64,000 bases of DNA, from assembly GCF_000158095.2 (NCBI RefSeq), contig NZ_CM011002.1, positions 673,541-737,540 on the forward strand, written 5' to 3'. Below are positions 51,838-61,227 of the stretch, in pieces; positions within the stretch are counted from its first letter, which is position 1; every line of letters begins with the position of its first letter. The notes beneath the pieces are model-generated. The model made no database searches, was not told where the DNA came from, and saw nothing but the letters and a program-made list of their open reading frames with translations. Source of the DNA: Roseibium alexandrii DFL-11 (lineage in GTDB: Bacteria; Pseudomonadota; Alphaproteobacteria; Rhizobiales; Stappiaceae). Both the position numbers and the translations under genes were made by a program.

Positions 51838-52599
51838 TTATTGATCCGGATCGAAGCCCTCAAAGACGATTTGATCGGCAAACCGTTTTGCGACTTCCAA
51901 CTGTCCCGGTGTCCGGACCGTCCAGGCCATGATTGGTGTCTTGAAAACCTTTTTCATCATGCTGGGGCCGGGGCTCGGCAAATCGTTGACGCCATAGGAG
52001 ATGAAGTGCGGACTTGTGCGTGGAAAGTGGAGCAGATGGCGCAAAATGAAACGGTCCATCCGGCTGTGGCGTGTGTAGTCCGGGCCGGGGCGGGCCGCAT
52101 CTGCCACAATCCCGCGGAGGACGGAATTGTTGTGCTCCTTTGCCACTGCCAACATGTCCGGATCAAAGGTCTTGATGCAGGCTGGTCCTTTGTAGGCATC
52201 GACCTGATCAACAACGCGGCGGACAAAGTCACCTTGCGCATCGCGCCGGAGCAAGGACTTGATTTCGACAACCAGCGGCACGCGGCCATCCACCAGATCA
52301 AAAAGATCCTGGAGCAGCCATAAGTGGTCTGTGCCCGTGCGCATTTGCAGTTTGACGAGATCTGCTGAAGACAGCCCGGAAACCGGCCCACTGCCATCTG
52401 CGAGACGATCCAGGTCATCGTCGTGAAAGACGAGCGCTTCACCATTACTGGTCTGCTGAACGTCAACTTCAATCCCGTAATCCTTGTCCACAGCCTGCTG
52501 GATTGCGGTTGGAGTGTTTTCGATGATGCCGTTGCTGGCATCGTGATACCCCCGGTGCGCGATTGGCCGGGCGAAAATGGCGGCAAGTTCTGGTGACAT
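51838..52599 (-). CDS. Glycerophosphodiester phosphodiesterase
   Basis: 253 residues from ATG 52599. The GDPD signature is clear: IAHRGYHDASNGIIENTP (catalytic His in AHRG), IEVDVQQTSNGEALVFHDDDLDRL (Glu/Asp metal ligands and second His), and LVVEIKS. It splits glycerophosphodiesters to glycerol-3-phosphate and an alcohol. No signal peptide is present. It sits between the RidA and PF04339 genes, 52 nt after RidA. Confidence 0.92.
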   Translation of the reverse strand: MSPELAAIFARPIAHRGYHDASNGIIENTPTAIQQAVDKDYGIEVDVQQTSNGEALVFHDDDLDRLADGSGPVSGLSSADLVKLQMRTGTDHLWLLQDLFDLVDGRVPLVVEIKSLLRRDAQGDFVRRVVDQVDAYKGPACIKTFDPDMLAVAKEHNNSVLRGIVADAARPGPDYTRHSRMDRFILRHLLHFPRTSPHFISYGVNDLPSPGPSMMKKVFKTPIMAWTVRTPGQLEVAKRFADQIVFEGFDPDQ

Positions 52600-52651
52600 A
52601 TTGATTTGTCCGGAATTGGCGGAGCGTTTACGGGGCCCCGCCAGAGCGGAA

Positions 52652-53119
52652 TTAGTCCGCGATCTCGAAAATGGCTTCGATTTCAACTGCGGCGCCAAAC
52701 GGAAGTGAGGCAGCGCTGACTGCGGAACGTGCATGGCGGCCACTGTCTCCCATAGCCTCAACCAGGAAATCGGACGCACCATTGATCACCTTCGGCTGGT
52801 CGGTGAAATCACCCGTTGAGTTCACAAAACCAACGATCTTGACCAGGCGAACCACTTTGTCCAGGTCCCCAGTTGCCGCCTTTGCCTGTGCGAGGAGATT
52901 GATGGCACAGAGTTTTGCAGCTTTCTGTCCGTCTTCAACTTCAAGGCCGTCGCCAAGCTTGCCGGTCACGGCGATGGCACCGCTGTCCATCGGCAGCTGG
53001 CCGGAAATGAACAGCTGATTGCCGGTCTTGACAAAAGGCACGTAGTTGGCAGCTGGTGCGGCGGCATCTGGAAGTGTGATGCCGAGTTCGGCCAAGCGGG
53101 CTTCGGTTTTGCTGGTCAT
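52652..53119 (-). CDS. ridA: RidA family protein
   Basis: 155 residues with the RidA trimer features: NYVPFVKTGNQLFISGQLPMDSG, VVRLVKIVGFVNSTGDF and SGRHARSAVSAASLPFGAAVEIEAIFE, where the Arg of HARSAV is the imine-binding Arg. RidA proteins hydrolyse reactive enamines from PLP enzymes. This is the longer (about 155-residue) subgroup. The gene leads the unit with GDPD and the PF04339 protein. Confidence 0.9.
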   Translation of the reverse strand: MTSKTEARLAELGITLPDAAAPAANYVPFVKTGNQLFISGQLPMDSGAIAVTGKLGDGLEVEDGQKAAKLCAINLLAQAKAATGDLDKVVRLVKIVGFVNSTGDFTDQPKVINGASDFLVEAMGDSGRHARSAVSAASLPFGAAVEIEAIFEIAD

Positions 53120-53379
53120 GTGTGTCCCCGATAAAAATGGTTAGTTGCCGGTGTCTTGGCCCAAATTGCAGAAACTGACAAGCTCATTTCCGGCAGATGG
53201 GGGCGGTATTTGTTCGCCACCTCGTTACAAAACAAAGTCCAGTTAATGGTTTTGCGCCTGTTTTTGTGACCTACATTATCGGTGGGGCCGGGCATTCCTT
53301 GCTGGCAGTCCGGCATGAACCCGAATAAAAGAATAGAAACAAGAAATTTCCGCTCCAAAGGCGGTGACGAGGAAAAGTG

Positions 53380-54261
53380 ATGCGGCGAACCGTTTCAGAC
53401 CGGGCTTTTGAAACTGCTTTTCTATTTAAGTGCGCTGTGGCGGCCATCGTGGTTGTCACTTTTGGTGCCAGTGAAGCAGCTGCCAAAGTGGCGGGCATAC
53501 AGCTTGCCCCGCATAGAGCTGTCTATGACATGAAGCTTTCCGATACCGAGCAACAGTCCGGGATTGCAGGTCTCTCCGGACGCATGGTCTATGAGTTTTC
53601 AGGCAATGCTTGCGAAGGGTACAGCGTCAATTTCCGGTTTGTCACCGAGTTCCGGGATCTGAGTGGTGGCTCTCAGGTAACAGATCTTCAGACCACGTCG
53701 TTCGAGGGCCCGGATGCAGAGAGTTACCAATTTCTGTCCAAGACCTATGTCGATCAGAAACTGGTCGAATCGAGCCGGGGACTGGCGCGGACTGAAACGG
53801 GCTTGAAGGCGGTCGAACTGAAAGAACCGGACGAAAAGTCTCTGCAGATCGGCCAAGATGTTCAGTTTCCAACAGAGCACCTGATGAACATCGTAAAGAC
53901 CGCGCAAGATGGCGGGCATTTCACCGCAAGCGACATTTATGATGGTGCAGAAACAGGAGACAAAGTCTTTGGGACCACTGCCGTCATCGGTGCCAAAGCC
54001 GTAGGCATTGTGCCGGAAATTGATGGCGAACGGCAGGACGCCTTGGATGCTGTTGCATCCTGGCCGGTGACCGTTGCTTATTTCGATCCCTCCACGCAGG
54101 AAAATTCCGGCGAACAGACACCCGTCTACCAGTTGTCCTTCAGGCTGTTTGAAAACGGTGTGAGCGATAAACTTGTTCTGGATTACGGCGATTTCAAAAT
54201 TGCCGGAACCATGACGGCGCTGGAACTTCGAGATCTGACCGACAAATCTGACTGCGAGTAA
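53380..54261 (+). CDS. eipB: EipB-like envelope integrity protein (DUF1849)
   Basis: 293 residues from ATG 53380 with GAGGAA upstream. A signal peptide ends near EAAAK. The DUF1849 domain follows with LAPHRAVYDMKLSDTEQQSGIAGLSGRMVYEF and SVNFRFVTEFRDLSGG. Two Cys residues, one in GNACEGY and one at the C terminus (KSDCE), match the conserved disulfide of Brucella EipB. It is a periplasmic spiral-barrel protein needed for envelope stability. It is convergent with dinB. Confidence 0.88.
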   Translation: MRRTVSDRAFETAFLFKCAVAAIVVVTFGASEAAAKVAGIQLAPHRAVYDMKLSDTEQQSGIAGLSGRMVYEFSGNACEGYSVNFRFVTEFRDLSGGSQVTDLQTTSFEGPDAESYQFLSKTYVDQKLVESSRGLARTETGLKAVELKEPDEKSLQIGQDVQFPTEHLMNIVKTAQDGGHFTASDIYDGAETGDKVFGTTAVIGAKAVGIVPEIDGERQDALDAVASWPVTVAYFDPSTQENSGEQTPVYQLSFRLFENGVSDKLVLDYGDFKIAGTMTALELRDLTDKSDCE

Positions 54262-54265
54262 TCGT

Positions 54266-55564
54266 CTACTTGTCTTCGGCGGCTTTGCGTGCCTGTTTCG
54301 CGGCATGTGTCAAGCCAAGCTCGACAGCTGAGTTGCCGAACTTGCCGCGCAGTTTGTCGATGGCAAGTTCTGCCTTTTTCTTCCGTCCCGACGTTGCATC
54401 GAGAAGGTCCTCTGGATCCGCTTGAGAGGCATCTGAGATGTCGTTGACCCCAATGCCGATCAGACGGAAGCGGCGCCCATCTGTTTCCGCCTCCAAGAGG
54501 GCAACCCCTGCATCAAATATCTTGTCCGCCAGCTGCGTCGGGTCGGTCAAATGCCGCGCGCGCGTGATCGTTTTGAACTCAGAGGTTTTGAGTTTGAGTG
54601 TGATGCCGCGGCCTGCAAGCTCCGATTTTTTCAGGCGGAAGGACACCTTTTCAGACAAGTCTCGCAAGATCGGTTTCAGGACATGGAAGTCCGATATATC
54701 TGTCCTGAAGGTGGTTTCGGTGGAAACGCTTTTCGCGCCGCGCGAAGGGGTCACGTCACGGCTGTCGTCGCCATGGGAGAGGTGCGCCAAGCGCAGCCCG
54801 ATAGAACCATACCGCCGGGCCAAGGTGTTGGCATCCATGGTTTGGAGTTGGCCGATCGTTCGTATGCCGTCACGGTCCAGTTTCGTTTGGAAGACTTTCC
54901 CAACACCCCAAATCTTGCCGACGGGCATTGGTGCAAGGCGCTGTTCCGCTTCTGCTGCACCAATCACGGAAAATCCCCGTGGCTTTTCCAAATCCGAGGC
55001 GAGCTTCGCGAGGAATTTGTTGGGCGCAAGGCCGACGCTCGCCGAGATGCCGATATCAGCTTCAATGTCTCGGATGAACTTGGCGAGCGTTTCGGCAGCG
55101 CTTGCATGGTGGAGGCGCTCTGTACCGGTGAGGTCAAGAAAGGCCTCGTCGATCGACAAGGGTTCGACCAGCGGAGTCAAGGCTTGCATGCGGCTGCGGA
55201 TTTCCTTGCCGACCCTTGAGTATTTTTCCATATTCGGCTTGATCACCACGGCCTCGGGACACGCTTCCATGGCCTTGAACATCGGCATGGCGGAGCGAAC
55301 GCCGGAGATGCGAGCGATATAACAGCAGGTCGACACAACGCCCCGCTGACCGCCGCCGATGATCACGGGCTTGTCCTGGAGTTCCGGATTGTCGCGTTTT
55401 TCAACCGAGGCGTAAAACGCATCGCAGTCGATGTGGGCAATCGACAGCATGTCGAGCTCCGGGTGCGCCAAAAGCCTCGGGCTGCCGCAAGACGGACAGC
55501 GGCTTACATGCTGCGGGGCGCGTGCGCCGCAATCCCGGCACAGGGCTTTTGGCTCTTCTGTCAT
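54266..55564 (-). CDS. dinB: DNA polymerase IV with N-terminal zinc ribbon
   Basis: 432 residues from ATG 55564. A Cys4 motif ([16 protein letters not shown]) occupies residues 9-29, before the polymerase core. The core has [17 protein letters not shown] (first metal Asp), [15 protein letters not shown] (Asp-Glu pair) and [17 protein letters not shown]. The little-finger domain covers about 300-400. Pol IV does translesion synthesis. The usual C-terminal beta-clamp peptide is not obvious. Confidence 0.92.
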   Translation of the reverse strand: MTEEPKALCRDCGARAPQHVSRCPSCGSPRLLAHPELDMLSIAHIDCDAFYASVEKRDNPELQDKPVIIGGGQRGVVSTCCYIARISGVRSAMPMFKAMEACPEAVVIKPNMEKYSRVGKEIRSRMQALTPLVEPLSIDEAFLDLTGTERLHHASAAETLAKFIRDIEADIGISASVGLAPNKFLAKLASDLEKPRGFSVIGAAEAEQRLAPMPVGKIWGVGKVFQTKLDRDGIRTIGQLQTMDANTLARRYGSIGLRLAHLSHGDDSRDVTPSRGAKSVSTETTFRTDISDFHVLKPILRDLSEKVSFRLKKSELAGRGITLKLKTSEFKTITRARHLTDPTQLADKIFDAGVALLEAETDGRRFRLIGIGVNDISDASQADPEDLLDATSGRKKKAELAIDKLRGKFGNSAVELGLTHAAKQARKAAEDK

Positions 55565-55592
55565 AGGCTCGTACCGGGCTTCAAAACCAGCC

Positions 55593-56255
55593 CTAAAGAA
55601 TAGACCTGATGAACCGGCTTGTCTCGCGCCAGTCACCGGAGAGTAGGTCGATATGAGGCTCTGGTTCAACCGAGTTCAGGAAGCGTTGATCGGCAATAAA
55701 CTGGATCTGGACAGAGGCGGGCAGGGACGCTTGTACAGATCGGTGATTGGTCGGACTGTCATCGATGAAAACGACCGGATGGGCTCGTCCGCCGGCGAGG
55801 GCGGCAACAGCACCGCCTTTTGGCCCGGAGTTTGTCAGCACCGGATAGGGGATCCCCATACCTCTTAGCAGCGTTTCCCGCACCGGCTTGTTGTGAGAGC
55901 CGGGTAGGTTGGTCAACAGAACGATGTCCCACTGATCTGTGAGCTCGGCAAGCGCGGCGTTTGCGTCCGGAACCATGGCTTGCTCATGGCTGACCTCATC
56001 GAAAAAGGTGATCAGATGCCTCTTGACCTGATCCGCGGGAACCGGCGCGCCATCCTCGGTGCGCGCGATGTTGCCGGTCAGCCGGTAGGAGTGATTGAGG
56101 AAGTGCATACCCTTGTTGTTCAAGTACTCCTCCAGATGCAGGATCATGTGCAGGATGACTTCATCGACATCGCAGATGATCAAAGGGCGGTCTGAAGCTG
56201 GCAGGCTTTGAATTTGTGCAAGGACTTCCGGAAGCACGGGGGTCGGTTCAGGCAT
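55593..56255 (-). CDS. HAD family hydrolase
   Basis: 220 residues from ATG 56255. [21 protein letters not shown] holds motif I (DVDEV, where the second Asp of the usual DxDx[T/V] pair is kept). [13 protein letters not shown] is motif II, and [15 protein letters not shown] is motif IV. It is a small-molecule phosphatase-like HAD. It overlaps the DUF3572 gene by 8 nt and precedes dinB by 28 nt, so the three form one minus-strand unit. Confidence 0.85.
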   Translation of the reverse strand: MPEPTPVLPEVLAQIQSLPASDRPLIICDVDEVILHMILHLEEYLNNKGMHFLNHSYRLTGNIARTEDGAPVPADQVKRHLITFFDEVSHEQAMVPDANAALAELTDQWDIVLLTNLPGSHNKPVRETLLRGMGIPYPVLTNSGPKGGAVAALAGGRAHPVVFIDDSPTNHRSVQASLPASVQIQFIADQRFLNSVEPEPHIDLLSGDWRETSRFIRSIL

Positions 56256-56547
56256 CGTACTCAGGACCTCCGGCCAAGGCATAGCGAGCGGCTGCCATCA
56301 TCGTCGGACGTAGGCCGGCATTTTCGCAAAAGGCAAGGAGAAGCGCTTCGTCCATCATGTAAAATTCAAGGACGCCGGCCAGGAACCCGGGCTCGCTTGC
56401 AGCGTCCCGGATTTGGTCCGGGCCAATGCCGGAAAAGGCTAAAAACCGGCCGACCTGTTCAGGGTCTTGGCTGAGCTGCACAAGGGCTTGCGTCGCAATT
56501 CCCTGAGCTTCTTCAACACTCAATGATTTTCCTTGCACATTTTTCAT
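56248..56547 (-). CDS. DUF3572 family protein
   Basis: 99 residues matching DUF3572, a small helical alphaproteobacterial family: LSVEEAQGIATQALVQLSQDPEQVGRFLAFSGIGPDQIR and FLAGVLEFYMMDEALLLAFCENAGL. The function is unknown. It is divergent from divK, the usual arrangement in this group, and overlaps the HAD gene by 8 nt. Confidence 0.88.
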   Translation of the reverse strand: MKNVQGKSLSVEEAQGIATQALVQLSQDPEQVGRFLAFSGIGPDQIRDAASEPGFLAGVLEFYMMDEALLLAFCENAGLRPTMMAAARYALAGGPEYDA

Positions 56548-56686
56548 TGTGTTTTTTTGCCTTTCTGAAACGATTCCGGGTTAGAAGAGTTGTAATGCGA
56601 CCCGGGGATGGGTTCCACAAGGGATAAGACGACTTCGCGTCAAAAAAGAGTAGGACCGGCTCTAGCCGGCGAAGGGCCTGAAATAT

Positions 56687-57058
56687 ATGGCGAAAACCGT
56701 GTTGATCGTGGAAGATAACGAGTTGAACATGAAGTTGTTTCATGACCTGCTCGAAGCACACGGTTTTGATACGCTTCAAACAAGAACTGGCATTGAAGCA
56801 TTAAAACTGGCGCGCGAAAACCGGCCTGATCTCATCCTCATGGATATTCAGCTGCCCGAAGTCTCCGGCCTTGAAGTGACCAAGTGGATCAAGGAAGACG
56901 AGAGTATTGCGTCGATTCCAGTTGTTGCTGTCACTGCTTTTGCCATGAAGGGGGATGAAGAGCGTATCCGCCAAGGCGGCTGTGAAGCCTACATATCCAA
57001 ACCAATTTCGGTTTCCAAATTCCTTGATACGGTCAAGTCGTTCCTTGGTGAGCCTTAA
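56687..57058 (+). CDS. divK: Single-domain response regulator DivK
   Basis: A 123-residue receiver domain only. [22 protein letters not shown] starts it, the phosphoacceptor is Asp53 in [13 protein letters not shown], and Lys105 is in YISKPIS. Length and sequence match DivK, which controls polarity and CtrA activity through DivJ, PleC and DivL. In relatives pleD commonly follows; here it does not. Divergent DUF3572 supports the identity. Confidence 0.92.
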   Translation: MAKTVLIVEDNELNMKLFHDLLEAHGFDTLQTRTGIEALKLARENRPDLILMDIQLPEVSGLEVTKWIKEDESIASIPVVAVTAFAMKGDEERIRQGGCEAYISKPISVSKFLDTVKSFLGEP

Positions 57059-57298
57059 GCCGGCAAAGAATGTATTACATAGGCGAAACGATTCCCGATT
57101 GCGCGGAGGCAAAGGCAGTCCACCCGTAAAGAGTTCCATGTCTTTCGTCTGAAATGCCGGGGTTGCTGTTTATGTTAAGGTTACATTTTAATTAAAACCC
57201 TTATCTTTCTGTGTGCTATCCACGGAAATTATTGCAATTCAACAGCGATGAGTTAGTGTAGTTTTTGTTAGGTTTCGGCCTGACAACCGTTTGTCTTG
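57059..57298. other. Intergenic sequence after divK
   Basis: About 240 nt of AT-rich sequence with no gene seen. It leads into the structured element at 57299. A short GACAA/TTGTC hairpin at 57282-57295 is its only local feature. Confidence 0.4.
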
Positions 57299-57434
57299 CT
57301 GAATTTTCCGCAGCAAACCTATTCAGTTTCCCCTCGGGATTGCTCAGGTCCGCCGCATCTCCTGGGTCCGTGGGGTAGGTCGGCAGGGAACCGGTCGAAG
57401 AGTGGCCTCCTCGAATACCGTGTTCCCGCCGACC
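57299..57434. ncRNA. Strongly structured non-coding element (possible small RNA), family unknown
   Basis: Three consecutive hairpins are visible. H1 is CTGAAT/ATTCAG (57299-57326). H2 at 57330-57375 pairs CCCC/GGGG, GGA/TCC and CAGG/CCTG. H3 at 57378-57434 is a long rod pairing GGTCGGC/GCCGACC, GGGAAC/GTTCCC, CGGT/ACCG, CGA/TCG and GAG/CTC with small bulges. No open frame covers it. The transcribed strand is not known; the nearest downstream gene, the chemoreceptor, starts 200 nt later. It may be a small RNA or a leader element. Confidence 0.5.
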
Positions 57435-57634
57435 ACTAACTCTCTGATACTTCTATAAAATATTAGCCTGACCATGAGCGGGACCTTGAAAAATTTGCGC
57501 GTCAGCTAGGTTGGCTTCTTAGAATATTTTACTAATGTGCGAACGCTACTCCGCAACTTTTACGATGTATGTGATTATACTATCCTTAACCTAGCGGAAG
57601 ATATGATCCAGCCTAGTTTTTCTAGGGGTGGAAT

Positions 57635-59350
57635 ATGATCAAACGACTTTCTTCACTGAGCGTCACTGCGTCCCTTGCGTTGGCGAGCGCCGCATTGCTT
57701 ACACTTTCCATGCTTGTTGTTGGCGGTATTGTCTATCAGGTGGCGGCAAATCAGGCCGAACAGACTGCAGTTGGCAAGCAAGCCGCTAACCTTCGTGTCG
57801 CTGCAACCATCATGGCGCGGGATATTGAAGGCACGAAGGTGTCCTGGAGAGGGGATGGCGACGTCCAGCGTATTGAGCTCGCGGAAATCCCAGAGTTCGC
57901 CAATCACGACATGATTGATACGATCGGGCGTATGACCGGCGAAACGGCAACTGTGTTCGCTTGGGAAGCCGATAGCCAGGATTTCTGGCGCAAGTCAACG
58001 AACATTATCAAGGGCGACGGCAATCGTGCTGTCGGGACGCCCCTTGGCAAGAAGGGTGCAGTGTATCCGGTCGTTACCAAAGGTGAAACATTCCACGGGC
58101 AGGCGACCATCCTGGGCAAAGACTACTACACTGTCTATGAGCCGATCTTTACGCCGGGCGGCGACATCATCGGTATTCTGTATGCAGGCGTGGAAAAGGC
58201 GGCGGTTCAGGCCAATGTCAGCGAGATCATGTCGCGTTTCACCATGCTCGCACTGCCGGTGGTGCTGATTGCGCTTGGTCTCTTGGTCTTCCTAATCCAG
58301 CGCCAATTGCGGCCGGTGACTGAACTTGCCTCTGTGACCGAGCAAATCGCGGAAGACAACTTGACGATCGATATTCCGTTCGCGGACCGCACTGATCAGA
58401 TTGGTATCCTTGCAAATGCTCTGTCCACACTGCGCAAGAAGGCGGAAGAACGCGCCGTGTTGAGCAGTCAGCGCGAACATTCGGAAGCTGAGGCAGCTGG
58501 CCGCCAGGATCGCATGAAGGCCATGATCGCCCAGTTCAGAGGCAGTGTGTCCGGGGTTCTTGATCAAGTGGGCGATACCGTCGGTCAGTTGGATGCAACA
58601 GCCACCAAAATGTCTGAGGTTTCCCAGACCAGCGCGACACGGGCTGATGAAACTCAAGCGTCCTGTCAGGACACGACCTTGAGCGTCCAAACGGTTGCAA
58701 GCGCTGCAGAAGAGCTCTCCGCGTCGATTACAGAGATTTCTCGGCAGGTGTCTGAAACCACGCAAATTGTGGAACGGGCAACTGAGGGCACACGGTCAAC
58801 CAACGTGAAGGTTGAGGGACTGGCCGAATCTGCAACGAAGATCGGCGAGGTGGTCACCCTCATTCAGGCGATTGCTGAACAGACAAACCTTCTTGCATTG
58901 AACGCGACCATCGAAGCGGCCCGTGCCGGGGAGGCCGGCAGAGGATTCGCGGTCGTTGCGGCCGAAGTAAAAGAACTTGCCACGCAGACCTCCAAGGCAA
59001 CCGAAGAGATCAGCGCCCAGATCACCGCCATCCAGGATGCGACACAGGATTCGGCCAAGTCAATTGCGGAAATTACATCGATCATGGAAGAGGTGAATTC
59101 CTACACCGGGAACATCGCAGGCTCGGTTCATGAGCAAGGTGCGGCCACGAGCGAGATCACCCAGAACGCTCAGAAGGCAGCGCATGGAACCGAGTTCGTC
59201 TCGTCGAACATGACGAACCTGTCCGGCGCGGTACAGCACACACTAGGCTCTGCAAATAACGTTCTGCAATCCGCAGGGGACCTGGCCAAAAGGACGGATC
59301 AGCTGAAAGCTGAAATCGAACAGTTTCTGACGAACGTCGAAGCGGCCTAA
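57635..59350 (+). CDS. Methyl-accepting chemotaxis protein with Cache domain
   Basis: 571 residues: membrane helix at about 11-33, a periplasmic sCache-type domain (about 35-205, with [26 protein letters not shown] strands), a second helix at about 206-227 ([18 protein letters not shown]), HAMP, and a cytoplasmic signalling hairpin with the tip [20 protein letters not shown]. It should dock CheA/CheW. The ligand is unknown; Cache domains of this type often bind small carboxylates. A CCTAG/CTAGG hairpin touches the ribosome site. Confidence 0.93.
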   Translation: MIKRLSSLSVTASLALASAALLTLSMLVVGGIVYQVAANQAEQTAVGKQAANLRVAATIMARDIEGTKVSWRGDGDVQRIELAEIPEFANHDMIDTIGRMTGETATVFAWEADSQDFWRKSTNIIKGDGNRAVGTPLGKKGAVYPVVTKGETFHGQATILGKDYYTVYEPIFTPGGDIIGILYAGVEKAAVQANVSEIMSRFTMLALPVVLIALGLLVFLIQRQLRPVTELASVTEQIAEDNLTIDIPFADRTDQIGILANALSTLRKKAEERAVLSSQREHSEAEAAGRQDRMKAMIAQFRGSVSGVLDQVGDTVGQLDATATKMSEVSQTSATRADETQASCQDTTLSVQTVASAAEELSASITEISRQVSETTQIVERATEGTRSTNVKVEGLAESATKIGEVVTLIQAIAEQTNLLALNATIEAARAGEAGRGFAVVAAEVKELATQTSKATEEISAQITAIQDATQDSAKSIAEITSIMEEVNSYTGNIAGSVHEQGAATSEITQNAQKAAHGTEFVSSNMTNLSGAVQHTLGSANNVLQSAGDLAKRTDQLKAEIEQFLTNVEAA

Positions 59351-59380
59351 TAGGCTACTTTCCAGACCCTGAAATGAACA

Positions 59381-59410
59381 AAGGCCCGCTGCACTCCGCG
59401 GGCCTTTTTC
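59381..59410 (+). terminator. Rho-independent terminator of the chemoreceptor gene
   Basis: AAGGCCCGC and GCGGGCCTT pair perfectly over 9 bp around an 8-nt loop, followed by TTTCTTTT. Confidence 0.87.
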
Positions 59411-59444
59411 TTTTCAGAGTTGTTTTCGGTCTGAACCAAAAAAC

Positions 59445-59882
59445 TCAAGGCGCAGGTGCCTCATTGTCGTATGCTGCGCGGTTCTTTGAGATCTGCGGCT
59501 CGTTCTTTATTGCCCAATTGGCCAAAGCTGCCAGGTGCTCAATTAATGAAGCGCCGAGTGGAGTTAGCGTGTATTCGACCGAGGGAGGACGGGTATCGAA
59601 TACTGTCCGTTCAACAAGCCCATCCCGTTCCAATCCTTTCAGCGTCACGGTCAACATGCGCTGCGATATTCCGGACACGGACCGCAACAGCGCATTAAAC
59701 CGTTCCGGTTTTGGTGCGAGCCGCAAGAGGACTTGAACACTCCATTTGTCACCGGTCCTGTCGAGTACGTCTCGGACCGGGCAGGGAGCTTCTCCACTGG
59801 TTTCTTGCGACCGGTCGATTTCCCGCAGGATCGTTGTCACGGGATCGAAGGTTACTTTCATGTCACTACCCACTTTTTTCAT
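59445..59882 (-). CDS. HxlR family transcriptional regulator
   Basis: 145 residues. HxlR signatures are CPVRDVLDRTGDKWSVQVLLRL, RFNALLRSVSGISQRMLTVTLKGLERDGLV and PPSVEYTLTPLG, a winged helix with the conserved Cys near the start of the domain. AGGAGG lies only 1 nt before ATG 59882, so the true start may be GTG 59873 or ATG 59861. It is divergent from the two SnoaL-like genes and probably regulates them. Confidence 0.88.
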   Translation of the reverse strand: MKKVGSDMKVTFDPVTTILREIDRSQETSGEAPCPVRDVLDRTGDKWSVQVLLRLAPKPERFNALLRSVSGISQRMLTVTLKGLERDGLVERTVFDTRPPSVEYTLTPLGASLIEHLAALANWAIKNEPQISKNRAAYDNEAPAP

Positions 59883-59970
59883 GCCTCCTTACACCCGTCT
59901 CCAGAGCTGAATATATGGGTATCCGTCTGAGCAAAAACGCTCTTTTCATTGAGACGGAGTTTGAGAAAAG

Positions 59971-60393
59971 ATGGAAGCAATTGATGAACTTTCCGAAGTG
60001 CGGGAGGTTATGAACACGTGGCTCGCCGCCTTTGAAACGCACGACCTGGATGCGTTGATGCGCGTTTATCACGCCGAGTGCGTTTATGCGAATGCACAGT
60101 CGCCGCTGATGCAAGGGGTTTCGGAAATACGGCCTTGGTTCGCGACAGCTTTTGAAATGCTGGACGGTTCAATGATGTTTCAGGAGGAAGGTCACGTTAT
60201 TACCGGAGAGATCGCCATCCTTTATGGAAAGTATTGTCTGAAGAAGTCAAAGGGACCTGCTGGGACGGATGATGCTGGACGGGTTGCGCTGGTCATGAAG
60301 AAGGACCCGAATGGTGCTTGGCGCATTGTCTTCGACATGGACAACACTCCGCCGGACGCTGCTCCGGCTGACTTTAACAAATCGGAGATATGA
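59971..60393 (+). CDS. SnoaL-like (NTF2 fold) protein 1
   Basis: 140 residues with the SnoaL/NTF2 pattern: VREVMNTWLAAFETHDLDALMRVYHAECVYAN, then GVSEIRPWFATAFEMLDGSM and ILYGKYCLKK. The cone-shaped fold binds small hydrophobic substrates in isomerases, dehydratases and unknown proteins. Its stop overlaps the start of the second SnoaL-like gene by 4 nt. HxlR lies divergently upstream. Confidence 0.8.
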   Translation: MEAIDELSEVREVMNTWLAAFETHDLDALMRVYHAECVYANAQSPLMQGVSEIRPWFATAFEMLDGSMMFQEEGHVITGEIAILYGKYCLKKSKGPAGTDDAGRVALVMKKDPNGAWRIVFDMDNTPPDAAPADFNKSEI

Positions 60394-60788
60394 GCATGAC
60401 ACAAATGGCCAAGTATCCTCATGAAGTTGGCGTGAAGGTCGGCGAATGTATGGAAGCGGGTGATTTGGAAGGGGTTCTTTCGCTATTTCACCCTGATTGC
60501 GTGATCTGTTTCCCGCCCGAGGAGCCCCCAAAGTATGGGCACGAGGCGGTCCGTGAGATTTTTTCTGAACTTATTGCGGCGAAGCCCAGGATTGTGAACC
60601 GTGTAACGGGTATCCAGGAGTGCGGGGAAACGGCGCTCCTTCAGCATGACTGGCGGTTTGAAGATGCCGGGGGGAACCTGATTGCAGAAGGGAAGTCAAC
60701 GGAAGTTGTCCGCAGGCTGGACAATGGTGGTTGGGGGTTTTTCATTGATTGCCCGTTAGGGCCACCGGCACTTGCCACGAATATCTGA
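60390..60788 (+). CDS. SnoaL-like (NTF2 fold) protein 2
   Basis: 132 residues of the same family as the previous gene: KVGECMEAGDLEGVLSLFHPDCVICFPPEEPPKYGHEAVREIF and ALLQHDWRFEDAGGNLIAEGKSTEVVRRL. ATG 60390 overlaps the first gene's stop. The two are clearly divergent copies and may form a heteromer. No substrate is evident. Confidence 0.8.
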   Translation: MSMTQMAKYPHEVGVKVGECMEAGDLEGVLSLFHPDCVICFPPEEPPKYGHEAVREIFSELIAAKPRIVNRVTGIQECGETALLQHDWRFEDAGGNLIAEGKSTEVVRRLDNGGWGFFIDCPLGPPALATNI

Positions 60789-60795
60789 GTGAAAC

Positions 60796-60825
60796 AAAAA
60801 ACCCGCCGGAAACGGCGGGTTTTTT
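60796..60825. terminator. Bidirectional terminator between SnoaL pair and rpmG
   Basis: ACCCGCCG and CGGCGGGT pair perfectly over 8 bp around GAAA, flanked by an A run on the left and a T run on the right, so it works for both convergent units. Confidence 0.87.
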
Positions 60826-60845
60826 AGCTTTCGGAATGCCGAAGA

Positions 60846-61013
60846 TTACTTAATCTTGGCTTCCTTGAACTCAACGTGCTTCTTGGCAACCGGGTCGTAC
60901 TTCCGCTTGACCATTTTCTCGGTCATTGTGCGGGAGTTCTTCTTGGTGACGTAGAAGAAGCCGGTGTCCGCCGTGGACAGAAGCTTGATTTTGATTGTTG
61001 TCGCCTTGGCCAT
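60846..61013 (-). CDS. rpmG: 50S ribosomal protein L33
   Basis: 55 residues starting [20 protein letters not shown] and ending [11 protein letters not shown], a full-length L33. It lacks the CxxC pairs of zinc-binding L33, as is usual in alphaproteobacteria. L33 sits near the E site of the large subunit. It lies upstream of the shared terminator and is convergent with the SnoaL pair. Confidence 0.96.
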   Translation of the reverse strand: MAKATTIKIKLLSTADTGFFYVTKKNSRTMTEKMVKRKYDPVAKKHVEFKEAKIK

Positions 61014-61227
61014 GGCCTTGGATCCTGTTCTCGGTTACCGGGCAAAGGGTTCTTATGGCCAGATGGGCTGGCGGTGAATCTGCCCCAATGTCTGAAATCA
61101 GCGCGCAAACTACTCATCACGGCGGGAAAGTCAAGTGTTGCCTGAGGTTCCGGAGAGTTTTGCCGGAGAAAAAAGTTAGGTTTCTTTCGGTGCCCGCGCC
61201 GTATGGGAATGTTTCGTGCTGCGCGCG

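Noticed and set aside
57282..57295. Hairpin that on the minus strand has an ACGG loop, as in guanidine-II riboswitches
   Set aside because: There is only one such hairpin, its stem is weak and AU-rich near the loop, and no guanidine gene follows.
57299..57434. 6S RNA or SRP RNA identity for the structured element
   Set aside because: The SRP tetraloop region is absent, and the 6S central bubble and the neighbouring genes usual for 6S could not be recognised.
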